NCBI GenBank assembly: GCA_002483265.1
Contig: DLHO01000016.1
Location: 71,674-135,673, forward strand
Reading direction: 5' to 3'
Length of the DNA: 64,000 nt
Source: Flavobacteriales bacterium UBA7666
GTDB lineage: Bacteria > Bacteroidota > Bacteroidia > Flavobacteriales_D > Crocinitomicaceae
How positions within the stretch are numbered: the stretch's first letter is position 1; each line of letters begins with the position of its first letter. Positions 1 through 8,398 of the stretch are shown one piece after another. The translations under genes and the position numbers were made by a program. The notes beneath the pieces were generated by a model. It saw only the letters and a program-made list of their open reading frames with translations. It was not told the origin of the DNA and made no database searches.

Positions 1-1
1 A

Positions 2-997
2 GTAGGAACGACGAAAGACTCGAAATTCTATTGTGATAAAGGTTGGTATCATGTAAACACCGAAGAGGGCTTGTTGACCAATAATGCAAAGATCGAACAA
101 GCACCGCGAATCATTACCGGAGATAGTTTGTTTTATGCACCAAAAAGAAAATTCGCACAAGGAAGAGGGCATGTTCAAATGTTGGATACAGCCCAGAAAG
201 TTCAGTTCAATGCCGGTTTTTTTACTTCTGATGGTAATACGCTGACGGATGTCTTAACGGATTATCCATTGATCCGGATTATGAAATCAAAAGACACACT
301 TTTCTTGCGGGCAGATACCTTGGTTCATTTGCGCGATACTTTAGAGAAGTCTTTGAGAATTCGAGGAGGAAAAGATGTGCGGATCTTTCAAAATAAAATC
401 CAGGGAGTTTCTGATTCTCTTGATTACAAAAAAGCGGATGGAGTAATGGATTTGTGGGGGAATGCCCATTTTTGGAGTTACAATTCGGAATTGATCGGTG
501 ATACTATTCGGGTGTTTATTAAGAATGATACAGTGATCGAGAAAGCACATTTATTTCCGCACGCTTTTGCAGCCAATGAGTTGGATTCCGGAAAATACTA
601 TAATCAACTCGCGGGGAAAGAAATTTGGTCTTATTTCAAGGATAATGAGCTCGTTCGTTCTGACGTGAATGGTCAGGCAAAAACTATCTTCTATCCGGAG
701 GAAGAAGAAAAAACAGATTCTGCGATAATCGTAAAACGTCTTGGATTGAACCGGATTTATTCAACAGATTTGAAGGTTTATATGGATAGCGGAGAAGTTA
801 CCGGTATCACATATATCAATCAACCTGACGGGAAGTTTTATCCAATTGATAAAATCAATCCGGAAGAACAGTTTTTGAAGGAATTTAAATGGAATCCCAT
901 GCTTCGTCCTAGAACCTGGCAAGAATTGCTAGAACCAAGAAAGGTTCCGAAAGAGGTGGTGGAAGACAAGAAGGAGCCTTCAGGAAGAAATAAATAA
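2..997 (+). CDS. OstA/LptA-like outer-membrane biogenesis protein (5' partial)
   Basis: The reading frame is open from the first bases of the window, so the true start lies upstream and about 332 residues remain. The visible part has repeating beta-strand units of the OstA/LptA fold, seen in stretches such as ITGDSLFYAPKRKFAQGRG, DTLFLRADTL and GVSDSLDYKKADGVMDLWG, where short 'D-x-L/hydrophobic' strands recur. OstA-like proteins in Bacteroidota are thought to belong to lipopolysaccharide transport across the periplasm; the exact partner is not known from this sequence. The C-terminus is charged (KKEPSGRNK). It is convergent with the next gene, with only 2 bp between stop codons. The TTG at 71 is not a believable start because coding continues upstream of it. 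Confidence 0.75.
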   Translation, partial: VGTTKDSKFYCDKGWYHVNTEEGLLTNNAKIEQAPRIITGDSLFYAPKRKFAQGRGHVQMLDTAQKVQFNAGFFTSDGNTLTDVLTDYPLIRIMKSKDTLFLRADTLVHLRDTLEKSLRIRGGKDVRIFQNKIQGVSDSLDYKKADGVMDLWGNAHFWSYNSELIGDTIRVFIKNDTVIEKAHLFPHAFAANELDSGKYYNQLAGKEIWSYFKDNELVRSDVNGQAKTIFYPEEEEKTDSAIIVKRLGLNRIYSTDLKVYMDSGEVTGITYINQPDGKFYPIDKINPEEQFLKEFKWNPMLRPRTWQELLEPRKVPKEVVEDKKEPSGRNK

Positions 998-999
998 TC

Positions 1000-2193
1000 T
1001 CAATCTATTTTGGTAAGCTTTCCACTGGGACTAACCCGATAGTTCACAAACCCATTTTCAGTTTCTTCTACCACTATTTTCTCTTCCGGTTTTACTTCAA
1101 AGAAGCGGTATTCGCTCAGTATTCTTCCGTTTCCATCCATCAAAGCGAAATTGTAATTGCTATCTGCGTTTTCATCATCGGATTTCTTCTGAACCGCATA
1201 TAGCTGTTCTGTTCCTTCCGAATGAATATGAATGACCTGCTTAAACTCATTTCCACCTACCAATTGCCCGATTGAATTTAAAACACCCATAAATTTTTCT
1301 TCCAGAATTTCAGAATCGATCTCCGAATCCATGGTTGTTATCAATGAGTCGTATTGAGCAAGTTCTTCTGGTTTTTGTGCAATCTTCAATTGCGGAAGTG
1401 TTGAAGTTAATGTGTTGCGAAGGTTTTCACTTGCTTCGAACACAAATTGACTGTTGCCAACCGAATGAATACTTTTAAAAATGAATGGAAACAGAATTTC
1501 TCCGCTCGGGTTGACAACACTTGTTTGATTGTAAAAAAAGACCTGAGCATAGCCGTATGCAAAATCATCGGCGGAAGTGAATCGCTCTTTGATTTCAAAA
1601 TCACCTTTTCGATTGATAAAACCAATTAATTTGGATTTGCTTGCTGCTGCCAATCCTTCTGAAAACGGACTTGCATAGGCAAGTTTATGATCAATAATGG
1701 TGTTGTTCTTTTTGTTGATGAATCCGTATTTCCCTCCTAATTTGGTAAGAAACAATCCTTCACTTGGGGCAGCCATTTCATCGTATTCAAATGGAATGAT
1801 GATGCGTCCAATAGTATCTATCAATCCGAATTTTTTGTCCGAATTCTGAGACGCAATAATGTATCCGTCATCCAAAGCCAATAAACTGTTGTATTGACAC
1901 GGGAGGATTTGTTTGAATTGTTTATTGTAGTAACCTAATGAATAAGAACGTTCGTATCCATTCGATTTGTTGACTTTGAAAACGAATAATCCCAGATTGT
2001 TTTCGATGATCTTGGTGTAAACGAAAGGGACTATTTCCTTTCCTTCTTTAGATTTAATTCCAACTTGACCCGCTGCATTTTTTGCAATGACATTGGTTCC
2101 TCCAAACACGGTTTTATCCTCATTTTCATCTTCAAATTGAGCGAAGGAAAACAAAGAAAATAAAGAAAAATATGTAATTAGAAAGACTTTCAT
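1000..2193 (-). CDS. Exported WG-repeat protein
   Basis: A 397-residue protein with an N-terminal signal peptide (about residues 1-18, ending SLFSFAQ). Residues about 60-240 hold several copies of the WG-type repeat, for example KKFGLIDTIGRIIIPFEYDE and GKYGFINKKNNTIIDHKLAY, with the usual 'K-x-G-[LF]-I-[DN]-x-x-G-x-x-x-I/V-P' shape although Trp is replaced by Phe or Leu. WG repeats are common in Bacteroidota envelope proteins but have no defined biochemical role. The start ATG overlaps the TAA stop of the upstream permease gene by 1 bp (TAATG), which implies translational coupling and one operon. The function of this protein is unknown. Confidence 0.75.
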   Translation of the reverse strand: MKVFLITYFSLFSLFSFAQFEDENEDKTVFGGTNVIAKNAAGQVGIKSKEGKEIVPFVYTKIIENNLGLFVFKVNKSNGYERSYSLGYYNKQFKQILPCQYNSLLALDDGYIIASQNSDKKFGLIDTIGRIIIPFEYDEMAAPSEGLFLTKLGGKYGFINKKNNTIIDHKLAYASPFSEGLAAASKSKLIGFINRKGDFEIKERFTSADDFAYGYAQVFFYNQTSVVNPSGEILFPFIFKSIHSVGNSQFVFEASENLRNTLTSTLPQLKIAQKPEELAQYDSLITTMDSEIDSEILEEKFMGVLNSIGQLVGGNEFKQVIHIHSEGTEQLYAVQKKSDDENADSNYNFALMDGNGRILSEYRFFEVKPEEKIVVEETENGFVNYRVSPSGKLTKID

Positions 2194-3251
2194 TAATGTT
2201 CAATTTCTCCTCTTTCTGAAAGAATAATAGCTATTCCGCGTGTAGATTTAAATTTAGAGAAAACAATCACCATGATTACGGTAATAGGAACACTTAGAAA
2301 CATTCCGGGAAGTCCCCAGATAAATCCCCAAAAGCCTAAAGAAAGGATGACTACAAGCGGACTTACATTCATGGTGTTTCCCATGATTTTTGGCTCGATA
2401 ATATTTCCGGCAATAAATTGGATAGATCCAACACTTAGCAAAATAATTAGTGATTCACTATATCCTGCGAATTGAATAATGGCAAATAATGCGGGAAGAA
2501 ATGAACTGATCAATACTCCGAAAAACGGAATGAAACTGAACATGAAAACCAATAAAGCCCAAAAGAAAGGAGCATTTAATCCTGCTAATGTGAAAATGGA
2601 ATAGGAGATTGTGGAAGCTATCAGTGCAATCATGGATTTAATACCTAAATAATTGGTGATTGCCTTTTCAATTCTTCGGATTACGAGAATACGTTCATCG
2701 TATGCATCGGCATTTGGGAATAGCGCTTTTACTTTGTGTTTAAAAGACGATTCTTCCATAATAATAAAGAGCATGTAGATCAAAACAATGATCACGTTTG
2801 AAATAATTGTTTGCAAAGAAGCAAGTGCCGAAGTCATGTATTTATTGATCAGGGCATTGGAGTTAAAACTCTTGGCAATGTCTTCTATCTTATAGGAAGA
2901 AAAACTGTCGAATTCCTTTAAAATGGTAGAGAAGTTTTTTCCGTAAGCATCCGAATATTTGATCAGTTCCTGAATATTTCGTTCGAAAATCATTCCGATT
3001 ACCCAAACGAGTGAAAAAAGAATCGCCGTACTGAAAAGTGTTTTCAGCCATTTTGGGAACCATTTATCCTTTAGTCCTAAGATGTAAAAAAGTGAACGAA
3101 CCTTGCGCATCAAAAGCCATAGAATAATTCCAAAGATCAAAGGAATAATCAGGCTTCGACCCAAATAAAGAATCACCACCAGAATGGAAACAATGATCAG
3201 CGCATGGCTGGTCGTCTGTACTTTCGCTATTTTCTGCGGGGAATTTTCCAT
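2193..3251 (-). CDS. AI-2E family transporter (PerM/YdiK-like permease)
   Basis: A 352-residue polytopic inner-membrane protein. Hydrophobic segments lie near residues 17-45, 70-90, 155-175, 205-260, 265-285 and 305-335. The family region in the second half is recognisable (NYLGIKSMIALIAS, then FWALLVFMFSFIPFFGVLIS, and GNIIEPKIMGNTMNVSPLVV). The PerM family includes AI-2 exporters and Na+/H+ antiporters, so the substrate cannot be assigned here. It is the first gene of a two-gene minus-strand unit with the WG-repeat gene. The upstream 124 bp also contains the terminator of the fatty-acid operon, so the gene probably has its own promoter, which I could not fix exactly. Confidence 0.85.
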   Translation of the reverse strand: MENSPQKIAKVQTTSHALIIVSILVVILYLGRSLIIPLIFGIILWLLMRKVRSLFYILGLKDKWFPKWLKTLFSTAILFSLVWVIGMIFERNIQELIKYSDAYGKNFSTILKEFDSFSSYKIEDIAKSFNSNALINKYMTSALASLQTIISNVIIVLIYMLFIIMEESSFKHKVKALFPNADAYDERILVIRRIEKAITNYLGIKSMIALIASTISYSIFTLAGLNAPFFWALLVFMFSFIPFFGVLISSFLPALFAIIQFAGYSESLIILLSVGSIQFIAGNIIEPKIMGNTMNVSPLVVILSLGFWGFIWGLPGMFLSVPITVIMVIVFSKFKSTRGIAIILSERGEIEH

Positions 3252-3311
3252 ATTTCATTCGAAATTAAGAAAAAGCTAGCTGGAATTTCGTTTTTAGAAA
3301 ATTATAACAGG

Positions 3312-3357
3312 AAAAACGCCACTTATCATCCTGAAATTGCAGGAGACAAATGGCGTT
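3312..3357 (-). terminator. Rho-independent terminator of the fad block
   Basis: On the minus strand AACGCCA (3357-3351) pairs with TGGCGTT (3321-3315), followed by a run of T (3316-3312). A small inner hairpin (CCTG/CAGG) sits in the loop. It lies 19 bp after the thiolase stop codon. Confidence 0.7.
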
Positions 3358-3375
3358 CTAATTATTTTGAGGAGT

Positions 3376-4554
3376 TTACTTCAGTAATTCAATCACTCCT
3401 GCAGCACCTTGTCCGGTTCCAACACACATAGTGACAACTCCGTATTTTTGTTTTCTTCTGCGTAATTCATTGATCATTTGAACCGTTAGTTTTGCTCCGG
3501 TACACCCAAGTGGGTGACCCAAAGCAATTGCTCCACCGTTTACATTCACGATATCCGGATTCAATCCTACTTCACGAATTACAGCTAAGGATTGCGATGC
3601 GAATGCTTCATTCAATTCAAATAAATTGATGTCGTTCAAGCTCATTCCTGCTTGCTTCAAAGCTTTCGGAATAGCATCTACCGGACCAATTCCCATGATT
3701 CTTGGTTCTACCCCAACAACGGCGTAACTTACCAAACGAGCAATCGGCTCAATGTTTAATTCTTTCACCATTTTTTCAGACATGACCATGACGAAAGCCG
3801 CACCATCTGAAGTTTGAGAAGAATTTCCTGCTGTCACACTTCCCATTGCATCAAAGACAGGTCGCAATTTAGCCAATCCTTCAATCGTAGAAACACGCGG
3901 GCCTTCATCCGTGTCGACGATGAATTTTTTTGTTTGTCTTTTTTCATTCTCATCCAAAAAGATGTTTTCCACTTCAATAGGAACAATATCTTCTTTGAAT
4001 CTTCCTTCTGCGATCGCTTTTAAAGCCTTTTCGTGAGATTTCAGGGAAAAGATATCCTGATCTTCTCTGCTTACATTGAATTGTGTTGCTACAGCTTCTG
4101 CAGTCAATCCCATTCCCCAGTACCAAGTTGGGTTTTCCTTTCCAACTTTTGGGTTCGGAACAATTCTCCATCCACCCATTGCCATAACGGACATGGATTC
4201 AACACCTCCGGCAATAATACAATCGGCCATTCCAGCCTCAATTTTTGCTTGTGCCAATGCAATTGTTTCCAATCCGGATGAACAATAACGGTTGACTGTC
4301 ATTCCGGGAACTTTGTCGGTTTTCAATCCCATCAGGGAAATCAAACGTCCTACATTTAGTCCTTGTTCCGCTTCCGGAGTTGCATTTCCAACGATTACGT
4401 CGTCGATACGTGTTTTTTCTACTTGAGGAACGCTGGCTACCAGGTGTTCAATCACACGAGCTGCCATGTCATCAGGACGGTAGAACCGAAATCCTCCTTT
4501 TCCTGCTTTTCCTACTGCTGAGCGGAATCCCGCTACGATATATGCTTTACTCAT
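3376..4554 (-). CDS. fadA: Acetyl-CoA C-acyltransferase (3-ketoacyl-CoA thiolase)
   Basis: A 392-residue thiolase, the usual length. It carries out the last step of beta-oxidation, splitting 3-ketoacyl-CoA with CoA to acetyl-CoA and a shortened acyl-CoA. All family motifs are visible: the nucleophile Cys at about residue 91 in NRYCSSGLETIA, the His motif NVNGGAIALGHPLGCTGA, and the C-terminal Cys in MCVGTGQGAAG. Its operon partner is the multifunctional dehydrogenase/hydratase upstream, as in fadN-fadA arrangements, but the two genes are separated here by a four-helix-bundle gene and repeats. A good terminator follows. Substrate chain length cannot be read from sequence, so a biosynthetic acetoacetyl-CoA role is possible, but the context favours degradation. 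Confidence 0.93.
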   Translation of the reverse strand: MSKAYIVAGFRSAVGKAGKGGFRFYRPDDMAARVIEHLVASVPQVEKTRIDDVIVGNATPEAEQGLNVGRLISLMGLKTDKVPGMTVNRYCSSGLETIALAQAKIEAGMADCIIAGGVESMSVMAMGGWRIVPNPKVGKENPTWYWGMGLTAEAVATQFNVSREDQDIFSLKSHEKALKAIAEGRFKEDIVPIEVENIFLDENEKRQTKKFIVDTDEGPRVSTIEGLAKLRPVFDAMGSVTAGNSSQTSDGAAFVMVMSEKMVKELNIEPIARLVSYAVVGVEPRIMGIGPVDAIPKALKQAGMSLNDINLFELNEAFASQSLAVIREVGLNPDIVNVNGGAIALGHPLGCTGAKLTVQMINELRRRKQKYGVVTMCVGTGQGAAGVIELLK

Positions 4555-4565
4555 TTTCTAAGATT

Positions 4566-4626
4566 TGAGACTTAAGACTCAAGACAAAAGACTTTAATAT
4601 GAGTTTTTGTCTTCGTCTGGTAGTCT
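4566..4626. repeat. Array of AGACTnA-type short repeats, left flank of the four-helix-bundle gene
   Basis: The + strand reads as degenerate ~7-bp units (GAGACTT, AAGACTC, AAGAC, AAAAGACTTT) between 4566 and 4596, followed by further GTCTT/GTCT-containing sequence to 4626. An inverted partner array lies on the other side of the gene at 4984-5019. Confidence 0.6.
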
Positions 4627-4976
4627 TAATTATTAATTTTTTGTTTGAATCCGATTATCATCCGTTGTAAATTCTGACACTTTTCAATGATTAACTCATT
4701 GTCAGTTTGAAATAAATCCTGAGCAATAATTAACTGCGTTTCCAACTCAAAACTTGAACCTAAGGCAATATCTAAGAAATGTGAAAACTCTTTAGTCGAA
4801 CTGCGACTACTTCCTTCAGCGATATTAGATGGGACAGAAATTGCACATCTGGACATTTGGGATTTTAATCCAAAACGTTCATCGATAGGAAATTTAGAAA
4901 TGACCTCGTAAACATCTTTTACTACAATCATTGATTGTATCCAAATTTCGAGTTTTCTAAAATTGTGTTTTGACAT
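4626..4976 (-). CDS. Four-helix bundle protein (23S rRNA intervening-sequence protein family)
   Basis: A 116-residue protein with the family's signature: an N-terminal 'F-R-K-L-E-I-W-x-x-S/M' helix, then FGLKSQMSRCAISVPSNIAE and the G-S-S-R-S motif followed by F-x-x-F-L-x-I-A-x-G-S. These proteins form small four-helix bundles and pentamers. They are found inside 23S rRNA intervening sequences in some bacteria and as scattered single genes in Bacteroidota; their function is unknown. The ATG at 4976 is used because the frame's upstream start would be a TTG inside the repeat. The gene sits in the same orientation between fadN and fadA and is flanked by inverted arrays of an AGACTnA-like repeat, suggesting a small mobile or recently inserted unit. 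Confidence 0.85.
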   Translation of the reverse strand: MSKHNFRKLEIWIQSMIVVKDVYEVISKFPIDERFGLKSQMSRCAISVPSNIAEGSSRSSTKEFSHFLDIALGSSFELETQLIIAQDLFQTDNELIIEKCQNLQRMIIGFKQKINN

Positions 4977-4983
4977 GTTTTTC

Positions 4984-5019
4984 AAGTCTTTAGTCTATTG
5001 CCTTTGGTCTCTAGTCTAA
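4984..5019. repeat. Array of AGTCT-type short repeats, right flank of the four-helix-bundle gene
   Basis: Units AAGTCTT, TAGTCTA, TTGGTCTC and TAGTCTAA are seen on the + strand; the reverse complement gives AGACT-containing units like those at 4566-4596. The two arrays are therefore in inverted orientation around the gene. Confidence 0.6.
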
Positions 5020-7421
5020 TTACGAAGTATTTTCCCTGATTTCACTAAACTTTCTAATCGTTCAAGCGTTTTACGCTGTTGGCACAATTCCACGAATGCT
5101 TTTCGCTCCAGATCCAATAAATATTGTTCGGAAACGACTGTGTTTTCACTTAGATCTCCGCCGCACATTACCCAGCCTAATTTCTCAGAAATTACTTGGT
5201 CGTGTTCAGACATATAGTGTCCGGATTTCATTGAATTTGCACCAACGTAAATTATTCCAAGACCTTCCTGACCAAGAACAGTGATGTTTTTTTCTCTTTT
5301 CGGAGCAATGTATCCTTTGTTTGCCAGTTCCAATGCAGCAGCTTTTGCTCTTGTCAATTGATATTCTCTTGAAACGACCACTTCATCTGTTCCGGGACGT
5401 AAGTAACCCAGATCAAATGCTTCGTAAGCAGAAGTGGAAACTTTTGCCTGACCGATCGAAAGAAAGCGTTCACGCAGGCGATTGATTTTAATATCACCCT
5501 CTTTCAATTCTTCTGAGAAACGTTTTGCGAATTCTTTGGAACCGCCTCCACCAGGGATCAATCCGACACCAAATTCAACTAATCCCATGTAAAGCTCCGC
5601 ATGTGCAACGACTTTATCCGAATGCATGGATAGTTCACAGCCACCACCCAAAGCCATATTATGCGGAGCTACAATTACCGGGATATTTGAATATCTGACA
5701 CGCATCATCGTGTCTTGAAATGCTTTCACAGCAAAATTTAATTCATCATAATCTTGTTCAGCTGCCATCATGAAAATCATTCCGACATTTGCTCCTGCAG
5801 AGAAGTTACCACCGGTATTGGAGATTACCAAACCTTTGTATTCTTTTTCGGCCAGTTCGATTGATTTATTGATTCCTTCAATCACGCCTCCGCCGATGGT
5901 ATTCATTTTTGTATGAAATTCTAAATTCAGGATTCCATCGCCCAAATCTACCAATGTAGCATCCGAATTGCCCCAAACTTTGTTGGAGACTCTTAATGCC
6001 TGAAGTGAAACCAATTCTTCCGTTCCAGGAATAACTTCGTAAGATTTACTTTGTTGATTGTAATACAGACGTTTTCCATTTTCGGATTTGTAAAAAGAGG
6101 TGAATCCGGCAGCTTCCATTTCACCAACCCAAGCCGGTAATTTTTTTCCTGCTTTTTCAACTAATTCTTTTCCTTGTTTGAAACCTAGGATGTCCCATGT
6201 TTCGAAAGGGCCTAATTCCCAACCGAATCCAGCTTTGATTGCATCGTCGATTTTATATAAATCATTGGAAATTTCAGGAATTCGATTGGTAACGTATGCA
6301 AACAAGCCTCCAAATGTTTTGCGGTAAAATTCACCCGCTTTATCCATTCCTGCAAATAACATTTTGGTGCGCTGCTCCAGATCGTCAATTGCTTTGGTCA
6401 TTTCCAGAGTAGGGAAGGACACTTTTTTGCTTGGTTCATATTCCAATGTCTTCAGGTTCAAAGCAAGGAATACTTTTTTGCCATCAGCATCCACTGTTTT
6501 CTTAAAGAAACCTTGTTTTGTTTTACTTCCAAGCCACTTGTTTTCGACCATTTTCTGAACGAAAGCAGGAACTTCAAACAAAGCTTTTTCCTCATCATCG
6601 GGACAGTTTTCTTTCAATCCATTTGCCACTGCGACAAGCGTGTCTAAACCTACCACGTCACATGTGCGGAAAGTTGCAGATTTAGGTCTTCCCAGAACCG
6701 GACCGGTTAATTTATCTACTTCCTCAATAGTCAGATCCATTTCCTCCACTGCGTGGAACAAAGCCATAATGCTGTAAACACCAACTCTATTTGCAATGAA
6801 AGCAGGAGTGTCTTTACATAAAACGGTTTTCTTTCCAAGAATTTTGGAACCAAAAGACATGTAAAAATCAATAATTTCAGGTGCAGTTTCCGGTGTTGGA
6901 ATTACTTCCAATAAAGGCAAGTATCTTGGAGGATTGAAAAAATGTGTTCCTGCAAAATGTTTTTTGAAATCATCAGATCTTCCATCCAACATGAGATGAA
7001 TTGGAATTCCGGAAGTATTGGAAGAGATCAATGTTCCCGGTTTACGGAATTTTTCCACATTTGCGAATACTTGTTGTTTGATATCCAAGCGTTCGATCAC
7101 CACTTCAATAATCCAATCCACGTCGGCAATCTTTGGCATATCATCCTCAAAGTTTCCTGTTTGAATGCGCGAAGCAAAAGACTTTCGATAAATTGGAGAT
7201 GGATTTGATGTTAAAGCAAATTGCAAAGCTTCATTTACGATGCGATTTCTTACGGGCTTACTATCAATTGTGAGTCCTTTTGCTTTTTCAGCATCATTGG
7301 GTTCTTTTGGAAGGATGTCAAGAAGTAAAACCTCACATCCAACATTGGCAAAGTGACAAGCAATTCTGGATCCCATAACTCCTGATCCTAAAATTGCCAC
7401 CTTTTTAATGTGTCTATTCAT
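5016..7421 (-). CDS. fadN: 3-hydroxyacyl-CoA dehydrogenase/enoyl-CoA hydratase fusion (FadN type)
   Basis: An 801-residue bifunctional beta-oxidation enzyme. The N-terminal NAD-binding domain carries the Rossmann motif AILGSGVMGSRIACHFAN, followed by the dehydrogenase signature GTHFFNPPRYLPLLEVIP and the C-terminal dehydrogenase domain (KDTPAFIANRVGVY). The enoyl-CoA hydratase domain is C-terminal, from about residue 498 (NTGGNFSAGANVG, then GGGCELSMHSDKVVAHAE). This order is the FadN order and the reverse of E. coli FadB, so it is not a rearranged gene. The ATG at 7421 is preferred: the alternative upstream start is a TTG and the Rossmann strand begins a few residues after this ATG. The MarR gene lies 42 bp upstream, so the unit probably reads marR-fadN-(4HB)-fadA. 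Confidence 0.92.
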   Translation of the reverse strand: MNRHIKKVAILGSGVMGSRIACHFANVGCEVLLLDILPKEPNDAEKAKGLTIDSKPVRNRIVNEALQFALTSNPSPIYRKSFASRIQTGNFEDDMPKIADVDWIIEVVIERLDIKQQVFANVEKFRKPGTLISSNTSGIPIHLMLDGRSDDFKKHFAGTHFFNPPRYLPLLEVIPTPETAPEIIDFYMSFGSKILGKKTVLCKDTPAFIANRVGVYSIMALFHAVEEMDLTIEEVDKLTGPVLGRPKSATFRTCDVVGLDTLVAVANGLKENCPDDEEKALFEVPAFVQKMVENKWLGSKTKQGFFKKTVDADGKKVFLALNLKTLEYEPSKKVSFPTLEMTKAIDDLEQRTKMLFAGMDKAGEFYRKTFGGLFAYVTNRIPEISNDLYKIDDAIKAGFGWELGPFETWDILGFKQGKELVEKAGKKLPAWVGEMEAAGFTSFYKSENGKRLYYNQQSKSYEVIPGTEELVSLQALRVSNKVWGNSDATLVDLGDGILNLEFHTKMNTIGGGVIEGINKSIELAEKEYKGLVISNTGGNFSAGANVGMIFMMAAEQDYDELNFAVKAFQDTMMRVRYSNIPVIVAPHNMALGGGCELSMHSDKVVAHAELYMGLVEFGVGLIPGGGGSKEFAKRFSEELKEGDIKINRLRERFLSIGQAKVSTSAYEAFDLGYLRPGTDEVVVSREYQLTRAKAAALELANKGYIAPKREKNITVLGQEGLGIIYVGANSMKSGHYMSEHDQVISEKLGWVMCGGDLSENTVVSEQYLLDLERKAFVELCQQRKTLERLESLVKSGKILRN

Positions 7422-7463
7422 AATTGATTTTTTAATTGAATCCACCAAAGCGGATCTGAATTT

Positions 7464-7910
7464 TTAATCTGATGGATTTGAGTTTTCCTCATCCAAAATT
7501 TCCTGAATTTGATTGACAACGGATTCGAAAATATCGATGTGTTCTTTCGGGATCCGTTCGATTACTTTATTATTGAATTCGAAGACAACATCACGTGCAA
7601 TATAACGTGCTTTTAATCCTTCTTCTGTAAGGAAAATGCGGACAATTCGTTTGTCCAATTTGTCTTCTTCCCGGCGAATGAATCCTTTCTCTTCCATGGT
7701 CTTCAATGTTCTTGAGAGACTGGTAGGTTCCATTCCCATTCGCGGGCCTAATTGAGTGCTTGGAGTTCCTTCTCTGTCAATATGAAGAAGGATGAAACCA
7801 ACAGACATACTAATTCCATAGCTGTTTGCTCGTTGGTTATACATGCGCGACATTTTGTGCCATGTTAATCGAACATCTAAGTCGATGAGGTATTGGGGCT
7901 TATTTTGCAT
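7464..7910 (-). CDS. MarR family transcriptional regulator
   Basis: A 148-residue winged-helix regulator of normal family length. The DNA-binding region spans about residues 40-105, with a recognition helix in GMEPTSLSRTLKTMEEKGFI and a wing REEDKLDKRIVRIFLTEEG. MarR proteins act as dimers on palindromes and often respond to a small ligand. Its position as first gene before fadN and fadA points to control of beta-oxidation, perhaps with an acyl-CoA as signal (inference). An 18-bp palindrome 32 bp upstream of the start is the likely autoregulatory operator. Confidence 0.9.
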   Translation of the reverse strand: MQNKPQYLIDLDVRLTWHKMSRMYNQRANSYGISMSVGFILLHIDREGTPSTQLGPRMGMEPTSLSRTLKTMEEKGFIRREEDKLDKRIVRIFLTEEGLKARYIARDVVFEFNNKVIERIPKEHIDIFESVVNQIQEILDEENSNPSD

Positions 7911-7941
7911 ACTGTGAACTTGTCACGAATATACAAAATAA

Positions 7942-7959
7942 TATTATGTATGCATAATA
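7942..7959. promoter_or_regulatory. 18-bp palindrome upstream of marR, candidate operator
   Basis: The sequence TATTATGTATGCATAATA is an inverted repeat with a single mismatched pair near the centre. It lies 32-49 bp upstream of the marR start, where a promoter is expected, and on the minus strand is followed directly by TATTTTGTAT, a near match to the Bacteroidota -7 box. Confidence 0.6.
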
Positions 7960-7983
7960 AAATGAAAATTTTTTTGAAAGGAA

Positions 7984-8391
7984 TTACCAGAGATCCGGGT
8001 GGCGGAATACGGTTCCGTTAAATCTAGCAATAATTTTTTGATTTTGGTTATAAACAATTGATTCATAGCGTCCAATTGTTTTTCCGCAGTTGATTTCTCT
8101 ACAGATTACAAGCAACTCATCGTTTACCGATACAGGAGAAATATGTGCGATAGCAGTTTCAATGCTGACCGCTTTTTGTCCGCGACTGTTTGCGGCGAAA
8201 GCCAAAGCTGAATCTGAAATAGAGTAGGAGATTCCGCCGTGAGCAGTCTGATGTCCGTTTACCATTTCGGGACGAACCGTCATGGATAATTTACAGTATC
8301 CGGGTTCAACTTCAAGAATTCGGATGCCTAACCATTGCGAAAAGGCATCCTTACTCATCATTTCATTGACAATATCTTGAGGTGTTTTCAT
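7984..8391 (-). CDS. PaaI-like hotdog-fold acyl-CoA thioesterase
   Basis: A 135-residue hotdog thioesterase. The family motif is clear: NGHQTAHGGISYSISDSALA, with the HGG turn and the acidic residue on the long helix, followed by SVNDELLV and a C-terminal strand. PaaI hydrolyses ring-hydroxylated phenylacetyl-CoA products and rescues CoA from dead-end intermediates; related enzymes act on other acyl-CoAs. The gene starts 7 bp after the stop of the upstream acidic protein gene, so the two are co-transcribed. The marR gene follows after 73 bp. A paaG-like and a paaH-like gene occur 48-50 kb away in this window, which makes a phenylacetate link possible but not shown. Confidence 0.85.
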   Translation of the reverse strand: MKTPQDIVNEMMSKDAFSQWLGIRILEVEPGYCKLSMTVRPEMVNGHQTAHGGISYSISDSALAFAANSRGQKAVSIETAIAHISPVSVNDELLVICREINCGKTIGRYESIVYNQNQKIIARFNGTVFRHPDLW

Positions 8392-8398
8392 CTTTGTT

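Noticed and set aside
3204..3431. Small + strand frame across the fad terminator
   Set aside because: It crosses the permease start, the terminator hairpin and the thiolase end; no supporting motif.
5016..7421. FadN domain order suspected of being a rearranged FadB
   Set aside because: Dehydrogenase-first, hydratase-last order is the established FadN arrangement.
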